Source: Verrucomicrobiota bacterium (GTDB lineage: Bacteria; Verrucomicrobiota; Verrucomicrobiia; Verrucomicrobiales; Akkermansiaceae). Taken from it: a stretch of 64,000 bases of DNA. Under the pieces are notes generated by a model. The model saw nothing but the letters and a program-made list of their open reading frames with translations, searched no databases and was not told where the DNA came from. Of this stretch, positions 54,381-63,234 are shown piece after piece. The stretch is taken from assembly GCA_026397725.1 (NCBI GenBank), contig JAPLUI010000331.1, positions 61,691 to 125,690 on the forward strand, in the 5' to 3' direction. The translations under genes and the position numbers were made by a program. Each line of letters starts with the position of its first letter. Positions within the stretch are counted from its first letter, which is position 1.

Positions 54381-54692
54381 GTCAGGACGCGGAAAGCTCA
54401 ACGCGCTCCCCCAGTCATCGCAGCGTCGATCTGCTGGGGCGGGTCCATGAATACTTCCTGACAATGTTCGCCAGCGCGGAGGGCAAGAACGGCGGCCAGT
54501 TCTATACCCCGTCGTGCTGCCACCGACAAAACTCATGGCCGCCTTCACCGCCAAAGTCGCCCCGCTCTACGCCCAAATCACCGCCAACCTCCGCCCAATC
54601 CCGCACCCTCGCCACCCTGCGCGACACGCTGCTGCCGAAGCTGCTGAGCGGGGAGTTGAGCGTGGCGGAAACACTGACCACCTGAAATGCGC

Positions 54693-54721
54693 TTGGGTGA
54701 GCGGCCAAAGAAATCTATAAT
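54693..54721 (+). promoter_or_regulatory. Sigma70-type promoter for the AAA/TOPRIM pair, probably leaderless
   Basis: -35 TTGGGT (54693-54698), 17-bp spacer, -10 TATAAT (54716-54721), then 6 nt to the ATG at 54728. The spacing puts transcription start at the start codon. The pair therefore has its own promoter and does not depend on the decayed hsdM transcript. Confidence 0.72.
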
Positions 54722-54727
54722 CAAATT

Positions 54728-55909
54728 ATGATAACCAAACTCACAGTGGAGTCCTTCAAGACGCTGGAGAAGGTCGAGATCGAACTCGGCCTCGTGAACG
54801 TCTTTGTCGGCGCGAATGGCAGCGGCAAGAGCAACCTGCTGGAGGCGGTGGGCATGTTATCTGCCGCAGCGGACGGCAAGGTGAACGATCAAGTCCTGCT
54901 GCAACGCGGCGTGCGGCCCGGCTTGCCACAGCTTTACAAGTCGGCCTTCACCGAACGTCTGCCGCCGCATATTTTCTTCGGAGCGCAAAACGACCACTCC
55001 AGTTATGAGGTGGCGCTGCATAACCCGATGAACGATGCGAAACCCTGGCGTTACAAGACGGAGTCCTGGATGCAGGGCACGAAGAATCTGGCAAGCCGGT
55101 CGCCCGCGATGGCGGACAATCCGAACACTGAGGTGGGACTGGCCTATGCAAGGGCCATTGAAATGAAGCCGGGCAGCCCCGGACTAAATCTGCTGAATCA
55201 ACTGCGGAACTTTGTCGTGTTTTCGCCCACGACTCCGGTCCTGCGCGGCACGGCTCCCGAGCCGCAGCCCCGGCAACCGGTGGGCATCCACGGCGGGCGA
55301 CTACCGGAGGCGGTGGGTGAGCTGCTGGCGCGGGCGCAGAAGCACAAGCATGCTGCCAAGGTCTGCGAAGAAGCTCTCGACTTGATTGATTGGGCGAAGG
55401 ATTTCCGCTGCGAGTCCGCAGACAAAGTTCCGCTCTCTGCGGCTGCGGGAGCATCGCCCCGCGTCATCCGGTTCGTGGACCGCTACATGAGAGAAGGCCG
55501 CAACGTGCTTTCCGGTTACGATGCCAGCGAGGGTGCGCTGTATGTGCTCTTCCTCGCGGTGCTCGCGGCGCATGACGGCAGCCCGCAGTTTTGTGCGGTG
55601 GACAACGCCGACCACGGGCTGAATCCGCGCCTCGCCCAGGCTCTGGTCTTCCGTTTCTGCAATTGGGTCTTGGAGGCCCCTGAGCCACGGCAACTGCTCC
55701 TGACTGCGCATAACCCGCAGGTGCTGGATGGTCTGCCACTTCAGGATGACCGGGTGCGCCTGTTTACGGTCTCACGCACTTCCAAAGGCCGCAGCAGCAT
55801 TCGCCGGGTGGAAATCACGCCGCAAATGATCGAGATGGCGAACAAGGACAAACTCACGCTTTCACGCCTCTGGCTGATGGGACACCTGGGAGGGGTGCCA
55901 AATGTCTGA
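54728..55909 (+). CDS. AAA (ABC-type) ATPase of a two-gene putative defence module
   Basis: 393 residues of the AAA_21/SMC-like class. Walker A 'GANGSGKSNLLEA' is at about residue 30-42; the Walker B region 'FCAVDNADHGLNPRLAQAL' has Asn where the catalytic Glu is usual; the switch His is in 'LLLTAHNPQVLDGL'. ATPases of this type with a TOPRIM partner include known phage-defence pairs (OLD/Gabija- and PARIS-like logic), but this pair is not clearly one of them. It overlaps the next gene by 8 bp, so the two products are made together. Located between hsdM/S and hsdR remnants. Confidence 0.85.
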   Translation: MITKLTVESFKTLEKVEIELGLVNVFVGANGSGKSNLLEAVGMLSAAADGKVNDQVLLQRGVRPGLPQLYKSAFTERLPPHIFFGAQNDHSSYEVALHNPMNDAKPWRYKTESWMQGTKNLASRSPAMADNPNTEVGLAYARAIEMKPGSPGLNLLNQLRNFVVFSPTTPVLRGTAPEPQPRQPVGIHGGRLPEAVGELLARAQKHKHAAKVCEEALDLIDWAKDFRCESADKVPLSAAAGASPRVIRFVDRYMREGRNVLSGYDASEGALYVLFLAVLAAHDGSPQFCAVDNADHGLNPRLAQALVFRFCNWVLEAPEPRQLLLTAHNPQVLDGLPLQDDRVRLFTVSRTSKGRSSIRRVEITPQMIEMANKDKLTLSRLWLMGHLGGVPNV

Positions 55910-56639
55910 CCTCCTTCGTGTTGGTTTCGTGGCGGAGGGGCCGACGGATTTTGTGGCGCTGAATGCGGCGGTGAGTGCTCTGCTCGGTGAGGTGGATTAC
56001 ACGCCGACGCTGATTTCGCCGCTCGTGGACAAGAGTCTGGCCGCGCAGACGGGCGGCGGCTGGGCAAAGGTGTATTTGTGGTGCCGCCAAATGCTCGCCG
56101 ACGCCGGTGGCGACGCGCGCAAGAGCGACATTTTCACCAAGCATGAGATTCTGGTGATCCAGGTGGATGCCGACGTGGCGGACAAAAAATACACGGACGA
56201 CCAACGCATCACGAATCCGCCGCACGATTTGCCGCTCAACATGCCCTGTGACAAGCCATGCAAAACGCCTTGTCCACGCCCGAGGGAGATTACGGATGCG
56301 CTACGCACGATTGTTCTTGGGTGGTTGAACGAGGCTGCCATGCCGCCAAAGACATTGGTCAGCATTCCATCCCGCAGCATCGAGACGTGGGTCTTGGTGG
56401 CGTTGTTCCCCGACGACCCAACGGCGGTGAGGCCGAACATTGAATGTCGCCGGGATTGCGAAGTCCGGCTCAAGACGCATGGCTTGATCAAGAGTGGTCA
56501 GAAACTGATCAAGGAGTATCGAGCCAACGAGGGCGCAATGGCCACGGCTTGGGGACATGTGCGCGAGCGCTGTGGAGAAGCCGAACGGTTTTCTCAAGAG
56601 TTCCTGGCTTTGGTCCCCCCGCCAACTAACCGTGCATGA
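55902..56639 (+). CDS. TOPRIM-like (DUF4276-type) effector partner
   Basis: 245 residues. The N-terminal 'VGFVAEGPTDFVALNAAV' provides the Glu of a TOPRIM fold, and 'ILVIQVDADVADK' supplies the D-x-D; a later 'SRSIETWVLVALF' block is typical of DUF4276 and related proteins. It is predicted to be a nuclease or nucleotide-processing effector controlled by the overlapping upstream ATPase. Its stop overlaps the ATG of the hsdR-like start at 56636 (ATGA), which implies it once stood directly upstream of hsdR. No domain search could be run, so the DUF4276 label is by motif only. Confidence 0.7.
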   Translation: MSDLLRVGFVAEGPTDFVALNAAVSALLGEVDYTPTLISPLVDKSLAAQTGGGWAKVYLWCRQMLADAGGDARKSDIFTKHEILVIQVDADVADKKYTDDQRITNPPHDLPLNMPCDKPCKTPCPRPREITDALRTIVLGWLNEAAMPPKTLVSIPSRSIETWVLVALFPDDPTAVRPNIECRRDCEVRLKTHGLIKSGQKLIKEYRANEGAMATAWGHVRERCGEAERFSQEFLALVPPPTNRA

Positions 56640-56710
56640 GCCTCAACAAATCCATCGTCGAAGACGCCGCCCTCGAATGGTTTGGGGAGCAGACTCGCTG
56701 CGCTCGTACC

Positions 56711-56745
56711 CTCACCCCGGCCCTCTCCCAGGGGGAGAGGGAGGA
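56711..56745. repeat. Class A palindromic repeat in duplicated hsdR start
   Basis: CCCTCACCCCGG then CCCTCTCCC-ag-GGGGAGAGGG (palindrome 56721-56741). It matches the hsdR copy at 58151 even in its flanks ('GAGGAAGATGGCGAGGTGGT'). Confidence 0.9.
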
Positions 56746-56779
56746 AGATGGCGAGGTGGTGCAATCTCGCTTCGCTCGA

Positions 56780-56815
56780 ACCCTCACCCAGCCTCTCCCA
56801 GGGGGAGAGGAGAAG
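56780..56815. repeat. Second class A palindromic repeat in duplicated hsdR start
   Basis: CCCTCACCCAG then CCTCTCCC-ag-GGGGAGAGG (56792-56810). A second element placed about 70 bp after the first; in the main hsdR this second site is empty. Confidence 0.85.
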
Positions 56816-56945
56816 CGCGAGGCCATCCGGCGGCTGAACCCGGCCATTCCTGAGGAGGCGTCTGCCTGTGCGATCCACGCAGACAGGCGGGCAACTCACA
56901 AGGAATCGTTGTTAGTTCGAAACACGTCGAAAGGAGGCTGAACTC

Positions 56946-58013
56946 ATGAGCAAAAACAAACCCACACCCGGCGGTCGCGCCAAAAAGAACACCGCAATCT
57001 CCCTGGTTCGCTCTTCGGCGGCGGAATACCTCACGTTTGTGGCTGCCAGCGGCGTTGGCAGCGTGGAAGCGGTTTACGCCGATGAAAATGTCTGGCTCAG
57101 CCAAAGAATGATGGGGCAGCTCTACGACGTGGAAACCCACACCATCAACTACCACCTCAAAAAGGTCTTCGCGGACAGCGAGTTGCAGGAGGATTCAGTT
57201 ATTCGAAATTTTCGAATAACTGCCGCCGACGGCAAAAGCTACGACACCCAGCACTACAACCTCGCCGCCATCATCGCCGTCGGCTACAAGGTGAACTCCG
57301 AGCGCGCCGTGCAGTTCCGCAAGTGGGCCACCACCATCATCGAGCAATTCACCATCAAGGGCTTTGCGATGGATGACGAGCGTCTGAAAAACGACGGTTC
57401 CGTTCTGACCAAGCAGTATTTCGAGGAGCAGCTCCAGCGCATCCGGGAAATCCGCCTCAGCGAGCGCAAGTTCTACCAGAAGATCACCGACATCTACGCC
57501 ACCTCCATCGACTACGATGTCACCGCCGCCGCCACCAAACGCTTCTTCGCCACCGTGCAAAACAAGCTGCATTGGGCCATTCACGGCCAGACTGCGGCGG
57601 AAGTCATCCTCACCCGCGCCGATGCCAGAAAAGACCGCATGGGGCTCACCACCTGGAAAGACGCGCCACAAGGGAAGATCCAGAAGTTCGATGTCAGTGT
57701 GGCAAAAAACTACCTCACGGAAGACGAGATGGCTCAACTGCAACGCCTTGTCTCCGCCTACCTCGACGTGGCCGAAGACATGGCGCTGCGGCAGATTCCC
57801 ATGACCATGCAGGACTGGGAAACCCGCCTCAACCGTTTCATTGCCGCGACCGATCGGGAAATCCTGCAAGACGCCGGCAAAGTCACTGCCGAAATCGAAC
57901 AGGCTCACGCCGAAAGCGAGTTCGAAAAATACCGCATCGTGCAAGACTGGCTATTCGAATCGGACTTTGACCGGATGATCAAGAAACTGCCCGAGAAAGG
58001 GGACAACCCGTGA
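56946..58013 (+). CDS. rhuM: RhuM-family virulence protein homologue
   Basis: 355 residues. The RhuM family is recognised by 'VWLSQRMMGQLYDVETHTINYHLKKVFADSELQEDSVIRNFRITAADGKSYDTQHYNLAAIIAVGYKVNSERAVQFRKWAT'. The first part is a Fic/KilA-N-like winged DNA-binding domain and the rest is helical. The start is supported by a strong Shine-Dalgarno (AAAGGAGG, about 56928-56935). RhuM genes are frequently embedded in type I restriction loci and pathogenicity islands; the biochemical role is not established. Here it lies between the duplicated hsdR start and the main hsdR. Confidence 0.92.
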   Translation: MSKNKPTPGGRAKKNTAISLVRSSAAEYLTFVAASGVGSVEAVYADENVWLSQRMMGQLYDVETHTINYHLKKVFADSELQEDSVIRNFRITAADGKSYDTQHYNLAAIIAVGYKVNSERAVQFRKWATTIIEQFTIKGFAMDDERLKNDGSVLTKQYFEEQLQRIREIRLSERKFYQKITDIYATSIDYDVTAAATKRFFATVQNKLHWAIHGQTAAEVILTRADARKDRMGLTTWKDAPQGKIQKFDVSVAKNYLTEDEMAQLQRLVSAYLDVAEDMALRQIPMTMQDWETRLNRFIAATDREILQDAGKVTAEIEQAHAESEFEKYRIVQDWLFESDFDRMIKKLPEKGDNP

Positions 58014-58129
58014 GCATGCTGTGCACCCTCATCCCAGGGCCCTCCCCAAAGAAGAAGGAGACACTATGAGTTTGAACGAATCCCACGTCGAAGACGCCGC
58101 CCTCGAATGGTTCGAGGAGCAGACTCGCG

Positions 58130-58175
58130 TTGCTCGCACCCTCACCCCGGCCCTCTCCCACGGGGAGAGGGAGGA
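58130..58175. repeat. Class A palindromic repeat inside hsdR (site 1)
   Basis: CCCTCACCCCGG then CCCTCTCCC-ac-GGGGAGAGGG (58151-58171), replacing the usual sequence between 'EDAALEWFEE' and 'GEVVLVGRLREAI'. Translated as 'TLTPALSHGEREED'. Confidence 0.88.
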
Positions 58176-58463
58176 AGATGGCGAGGTGGTGCTGGTGGGG
58201 CGCTTGCGGGAAGCGATCCGGCTGCTGAATCCGGCTATACCCGAGGAAGCGCGGGAAGAGGCGTTGCGGAAGGTCCTGCGGGTGACGACGCCGTCGCTGG
58301 TGCAGACGAACCGCGCCTTCCACCGGATGTTGCGCGATGGGGTGCCGGTGGAGTATCCGCGGCCCGATGACAGCATCGCGGGCGATCATGTGCGGCTGGT
58401 TGATTTCAATTTGCCGGAGGCGAACGACTGGCTGGCGGTGAATCAGTTCACGGTGATCGAGGG

Positions 58464-58498
58464 CTCCTCTCCCCCTGGGAGAGGCGGGGGTGAGGGTA
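58464..58498. repeat. Class A palindromic repeat inside hsdR (site 2)
   Basis: CCTCTCCC-cct-GGGAGAGG (58466-58484) followed by CGGGGGTGAGGG, i.e. opposite orientation to site 1. Inserted between 'AVNQFTVIEG' and 'RRPDIVVFVNG', just before the nuclease motif, keeping frame. Confidence 0.88.
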
Positions 58499-59902
58499 TC
58501 GGAGCGCATCGCCGCCCCGATATAGTGGTGTTCGTCAACGGTCTGCCGCTGGGCCTGATCGAGTTGAAGAACGCGGCGGACGAGGGGGCCACGATCTGGA
58601 GCGCCTACGCCCAGTTCCAGACCTACAAGGCGGAGATCCCGTCGTTGTTGCAATACAACGCGGTGCTAGTGGTCAGCGACGGCTTGCAGGCCCGCATCGG
58701 ATCACTCACAGCCAACCAGGAGTGGTTCAAAGTCTGGCGCACGGTGGACGGCCAGGGTGACGCCGCGCCCGGCACCTTGGAATTGGAAACGCTGGTGCAA
58801 GGGGTGTTCGATCCGCAGCGCTTCCTCGACCTGCTCCAACATTTCATCGTCTTCGAGGAGGATCCTGACAACGGCGCGGTGCATAAGATCATCGCCGGCT
58901 ACCACCAGTTCCACGCCGTGAACGCGGCGGTGGAGGAAACCGTGAGGGCCAGCGGGATGGTGCCCGCGGGCCAGGTCGGCGATCATGCCGGGCAATACTG
59001 ATCGGGCCAGATGCAGGGCGGCAAACCGGGCGACCGCCGCGCGGGCGTGGTCTGGCACACCCAGGGCAGCGGCAAGAGTTTTTCCATGCTGTTCTATGCC
59101 GCCCGGATCATCCGCCACCCGGCGATGCGGAACCCGACGCTGGTGGTGCTCACCGACCGCAACGATCTCGACGACCAGCTCTTCGGCCAGTTTCAACGCT
59201 GCCACGACATCCTCGGCCAGATGCCCGTGCAGGCCGCCAACCGCGACAACCTGCGGGAATTATTGGCCGTGGCGAGCGGCGGGGTGGTGTTCACCACGAT
59301 CCAAAAATTCCTGCCCGAGAAGGGCGAGAAAATGCCGGCGCTGAGCGACCGCCGCAACATCGTGGTCATCGCCGACGAAGCCCATAGAAGCCAATACGAC
59401 CTGATCGACGGCTTGGCCCGCCACATGCGCGACGCGTTGCCCCAGGCGTCGTTCATCGGTTTCACCGGCACCCCCATCGAAAAGACCGATGCCAACACCC
59501 GCGCGGTCTTCGGCGATTACATTTCCATCTACGACATCCAGCGCGCCGTCGCCGACAAGGCCACTGTGCCGATCTACTATGAGAGTCGTATTTCCAAGCT
59601 GGCCCTGAACGCCGCCGCGCTGCCGAATCTCGACGAGGAGTTCGAGGAGATCACCGAGGGCGAGGAACTAACGAAAAAGGAAAAGCTCAAGACCAAGTGG
59701 GCCGCGCTGGAGGCCCTGGTGGGCGACCCGACACGCATCGCGCTCATTGCCGCCGACATCGTGGCACACTATGAACGCCGCCTCGAAGCGATGGACGGCA
59801 AGGCGATGATCGTTTGCATGAGCCGCCGCATCGCCGTGGACATGTACAACGCGCTGATCGCCCTGCGCCCCGAGTGGGCCAGCGCTCCCAACGACGATGA
59901 TG

Positions 59903-59994
59903 CTGTAGCGGCGGTCTGTGACTACTTTTCCCCTGGCGGGAAAAGTCGCACGAATCCCGGGAAAGCCAGCGACGGTCACAGACCGCCGCTACAG
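59903..59994. repeat. Class B palindromic element inside hsdR (site 3)
   Basis: Perfect 20-bp arms: CTGTAGCGGCGGTCTGTGAC at 59903-59922 and its complement at 59975-59994; a smaller stem (TTTTCCCCTGGCGGGAAAA) lies inside. Translated in frame as about 31 extra residues between 'WASAPNDDDA' and 'VVKVVMTGSADDGP'. Related to the intergenic copy at 47860-47956. Confidence 0.92.
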
Positions 59995-61332
59995 TCCAAC
60001 GCCTGCGTGGTCAAGGTCGTGATGACCGGCAGCGCCGATGACGGCCCCGACTGGCAGCCGCACATCCGCAGCAAGGAGAAACGCCGCAAACTGGCGAACC
60101 GGTTCAAGGATCCCTAGGATCCGTTCCGCATCGTGATCGTGCGCGACATGTGGCTGACCGGCTTCGACGCTCCCTGCCTGCACACGATGTATGCCGACAA
60201 GCCGATGCAGGGCCACGGCCTCATGCAGGCCATCGCCCGCGTCAACCGCGTCTTCCGCGACAAGCCCGGCGGCTTGGTGGTGGATTACCTCGGCCTTGCG
60301 GATCAGCTCAAGCGTGCCCTCGCCATCTACACCGAAAGCGGCGGCCAGGGCGCTCCCACCTACGACACGCGCCAGGCAATCGCCGTGTTGCTTGAAAAGC
60401 ACGGCATTGCCAGCGACATGCTGCATGGCTTCAAGTGGGACAAGTGGACCACCGGCAAGCCCGCCGAACGCCTTGCCCTCATCCCCGCCGGGCAAGAGCA
60501 CATCCTCCAACAGGAAGACGGCAAGAAGCGCTTCGTGCAGGTGGTTACAGAAATCTCCCTTGCCTTTGCCCTGTGCGCGGCCAGTGATGAGGCGACGGCA
60601 CTCCGTGACGACGTGTCGTTCTTCCAAGCGCTGCAAGCCGCACTCAACAAGCAAAGCGGCGGCAGCAAGAAGACGCCCGAACAGATCGACGCCGCCATCC
60701 GCCAACTCGTCTCCTCCGCCATCACGACCGACGGCCAGGTCATCGACGTGTTCACCGCCGCCGGCTTGCCCACGCCGGACATCGGCATCCTCGACGACCG
60801 GTTTCTTGCGGAAGTGCGCGGCCTCAAGCACCAGAACGTCGCCGCCGAGTTGTTGGAGAAGCTGCTCAAGGATGAACTCAAGTTGCGCTCGAAACGCAAC
60901 CTCGTGCAGTCGCAGCAATTTTCTGAAAAGCTCAAGAAGACGCTCAATGCCTATCACAACCGCGCGATTTCCACGATGGAGGTCATCGAGGAACTCATCA
61001 AGCTGGCGAAGGAAATGCAAGCCGCCACCAAGCGCGGCGAGGAGATGGGCCTGAATGAAAACGAGTAGGCCTTTTACACCGCCCTTGCCGCCAACGAGTC
61101 CGCCGTGCAAGCGATGGGCGACAACAAACTCAAAGTCATCGCCGCCGAACTCATCACGAAAGTCCGCCAAAGCGTGACCATCGACTGGACCCTCCGGGAA
61201 AGCGCCCGCGCCCGGATCAAGGTGATGGTGAAGCGCATCCTCAACAAATACGGCTACCCGCCGGATTTGCAGGAGGAGGCGGTCAAGACTGTGCTGATGC
61301 AGGCTGAGTTGCTTTGCGCGGAGTGGGTGTGA

Positions 61333-61840
61333 ATGTTTTTGGTCGTAGGCAAGAATGACCTTGATCGGTAGCGGAGGTATGGAAGATGTGTAACGGATGC
61401 CGGAATTCCACACGGATTCCACACAAAATGCTGTATCACGGCTCACAACCATGCATCACCAACAAAATCCAGAGACGCACCAATGCCCATGAAATCAACG
61501 ATTGACGCACGAATCCCCATGGAACGGACCGTTCACAGTTCCTGATCTCGGTGGAAAATGATTTGGCACATTTGCGCGCGGTTCCCGGGCTTGAATGGTA
61601 ATGCGGGACGAAGATGACCACGGATGAAGAGGATTACACGGATTGCACGGATTAAGAATTAGGGATGGGGTGGTTTTGGGCCGTCATACCCCAACGCTTG
61701 TCGGAAGGAAGAGTGCCAAGTCATTTTCCGGCATTGTCGGTCAATTCCGCGTCAATTCAAAGCTGAGGTCAGGAAGTCTGCCGTTCGGAGAACGGTCCCT
61801 GCCACGGAACGTGGTGTCCCGTCGAACACTCTACCGCGCC
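61333..61840. other. Non-coding stretch after hsdR
   Basis: About 500 bp with no recognisable gene; includes a low-complexity 'GGATTACACGGATTGCACGGATT' type sequence near 61630-61655. Marks the start of a region of gene fragments. Confidence 0.45.
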
Positions 61841-62066
61841 TCACGGTGCCACCTTCGCCGGCCTCAGCCGTTCCAGCAGCCAGACCACCGGCAAACCTAA
61901 CAACAGTGCCAGCGCCAGGCCCAGCGTCGGCCCGAGAATCAGATTGCGCGGGACGTTGGGTGACACGGGAAGTTGCGGGACCACCGGTTCCTCAAGCACG
62001 ATGAGACCGCCATCCGGCATCTTGCTGGAAATGGCTTCCTGATACATTTGGAATCGTTGGTCCGGC
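61841..62066 (-). pseudogene. C-terminal fragment of a Wzz/chain-length-determinant-like protein
   Basis: On the minus strand 'QRFQMYQEAISSKMPDGGLIVLEEPVVPQLPVSPNVPRNL' followed by the hydrophobic 'LGPTLGLALALLLGLPVVWLLERL' is the typical end of polysaccharide co-polymerase (Wzz/GumC-like) proteins: a Pro-rich motif and the last membrane helix. The N-terminal about 80% is absent; upstream DNA belongs to a different gene fragment on the other strand. Confidence 0.75.
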
Positions 62067-62126
62067 GCAGCAGGGCCAGGCAGCCGAGGGCCGACAGCAT
62101 GATCCTATCCGCACTCGCGCCCCTGC

Positions 62127-62735
62127 GTGCTGGTGGGCCACAGCATGGGCGGTCTGGTGTCACGCATGCAGGTGACCACCGTGAACCGCGAAAGCTGGAA
62201 GGTGATGGGCAAGGACAAGGCGGCGCGGTTCTTTGCCAAGGTGAAACCCGGCGATCTCGTCGATCAGGCAACCCGCTACCAGGCCAACCCGCACGCGGGC
62301 CGCGTGATCTTCATCTGCACTCCCCACCGCGCCAGCAAGATGGCTGTTGGCAGCTTCGGCAATCTTGCGGCCAAACTCATCTCGCTGCCGTCGGATCTGA
62401 CCACCACGCTCGCGCGTTCCGTGGGTGAGTCGATGGCGATTGTTACCGGAGACCCCAGAAGCATGCCCACCAGCGTCACCGGGCTCTCCCCTAACAACCC
62501 CTCGCTCAAGGCTCTCGACCACCTCCCGATCCAAGCGCCGCATCACTCGATCATCGGCGACCGCGGGAAAGGCGACAGTCCTAACAGCTCTGACGGCGTG
62601 GTGGACTACTGGAGTTCCCACCTCGATAGCGCGGAGTCCGAGTGCATCGTGCCCGGCCCTCACAGCGCCTGTGAGCTGCCCGCCACCCTCGCCGAACTCC
62701 GCCGCCTCCTCCATCTGCATCTCACCCGGCACTAA
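62127..62735 (+). pseudogene. C-terminal fragment of a lipoprotein lipase
   Basis: About 203 residues beginning at the nucleophile elbow 'LVGHSMGGLVSRMQ' and continuing 'GRVIFICTPHRASKMA', 'HHSIIGDRGKGDSP' and 'DGVVDYWSSHLDSAESECIVPGPH' (candidate catalytic His). These blocks correspond one to one with 1390-3033. The signal peptide and about 330 N-terminal residues are missing; the GTG at 62127 is only the first possible start after the breakpoint near 62110. Confidence 0.85.
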
Positions 62736-62761
62736 CAGATGATGGAAACGTTTCCTAACAT

Positions 62762-63141
62762 CTGGATGAAATCCTGCTGGCGGCGGATGGCATCATGGTG
62801 GCGCGGGGGGATCTGGGCATGGAGGTGCCGATCGAACAGATCGCCGTGCTTCAAAAACCGATCATCGCCAAGGCCACCGTGGCCGGCAAGCCGGTCATTA
62901 CCGCCACGCAGATGCTCGAATCCATGACCACGAGCCGCTTGCCGACGCGGGCCGAGGCCACGCGTTTTCCTACGGCGTCCACGCCATCCACCTCGCCACC
63001 GCCCCGGACGATTGGCGCGAATTTGCCGCGACTTGGCCTCGTGATCACGGGTTGCCCTGCCGCCTCGCCATCGTGGTCGCCGGTCCTTCGACCCAACACC
63101 CTGACGCCAACCTCCGCATCGGATTCCTGCGTTACCCATAA
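62762..63141 (+). pseudogene. Pyruvate kinase remnant with internal deletion
   Basis: Positions 62762-62958 encode 'LDEILLAADGIMVARGDLGM', 'GKPVITATQMLESM' and 'PTRAEA', the hallmark active-site region of pyruvate kinase. The sequence then shifts frame at about 62959 to 'WREFAATWPRDHGLP' and 'AIVVAGPSTQHPDANLRIGFLRY' with a TAA at 63139-63141, matching the C-terminus of the class of pyruvate kinases that end in a 'GPS..HP.AN.R' motif. The N-terminal half and the segment between the two pieces are deleted. Confidence 0.8.
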
Positions 63142-63234
63142 GGCAACTCACTGCGGGACATGCATCCGATATGGTGCCGGAATTGGATTTGGGCTTGATC
63201 TGGTGTCGGCGGGGGTGGTATTGGTTCGGGCGAA

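Larger units (their letters stand above)
53465..54685 (+). pseudogene. hsdM: hsdM' - DUF559 insertion - 'hsdS' decay product
   Basis: From the ATG at 53465, about 158 residues are the N-terminal domain of a type I methyltransferase subunit ('[36 protein letters not shown]', 'LGELIDLIGGIDLVE'). The frame continues through a palindrome-flanked DUF559 endonuclease insertion and re-enters HsdM at 54424 ('LLGRVHEYFLTMFASAEGKNGGQFYTP'). At about 54515 it jumps to the C-terminus of HsdS ('LPPTKLMAAFTAKVAPLYAQ' in one frame, 'TLATLRDTLLPKLLSGELS' in another). The methyltransferase motifs (SAM binding, NPPF) and both target-recognition domains are lost. No modification activity is possible. Confidence 0.88.
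56636..56941 (+). pseudogene. hsdR: Duplicated hsdR N-terminus carrying two class A palindromes
   Basis: 'MSLNKSIVEDAALEWFGEQTR' and 'REAIRRLNPAIPEEA' match the first residues of the main hsdR at 58066. Between them two palindromic elements are translated in frame (56721-56741 and 56792-56810). After 'PAIPEEA' the sequence is unrelated and includes another small palindrome (TCTGCCTGTGCG / CGCAGACAGG, 56861-56889). The ATG overlaps the TOPRIM stop. This looks like the original hsdR start, left behind when rhuM entered. Confidence 0.85.
58066..61332 (+). pseudogene. hsdR: hsdR, type I restriction endonuclease subunit with three in-frame stops
   Basis: A single reading frame of about 1088 codons, no frameshift. 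Nuclease domain 'RRPDIVVFVNGLPLGLIELKN' (PD-x(n)-E-x-K), Walker A 'TQGSGKSFS', DEAH-type 'IADEAHRSQYD', 'FTGTPI', and a helical C-terminus to 'QAELLCAEWV'. Stops interrupt it at 58999-59001 (TGA where a Trp is expected, 'YW.GQM'), 60115-60117 (TAG within 'KDP.DPFRIV') and 61066-61068 (TAG within 'NENE.AFY'). Three palindromic insertions are translated in frame near residues 24-40, 135-145 and 615-645. RBS AAGGAG precedes the ATG. Restriction activity is presumably lost. Confidence 0.9.

Noticed and set aside
53941..58498. Class A palindromes as transcription terminators
   Set aside because: They lie inside coding frames, have no T-run, and are repeated with conserved CCCTCACCCC flanks, which fits a dispersed repeat better.
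59989..61452. Long open frame (487 codons) on the minus strand
   Set aside because: Antisense to hsdR; composition typical of a shadow frame.
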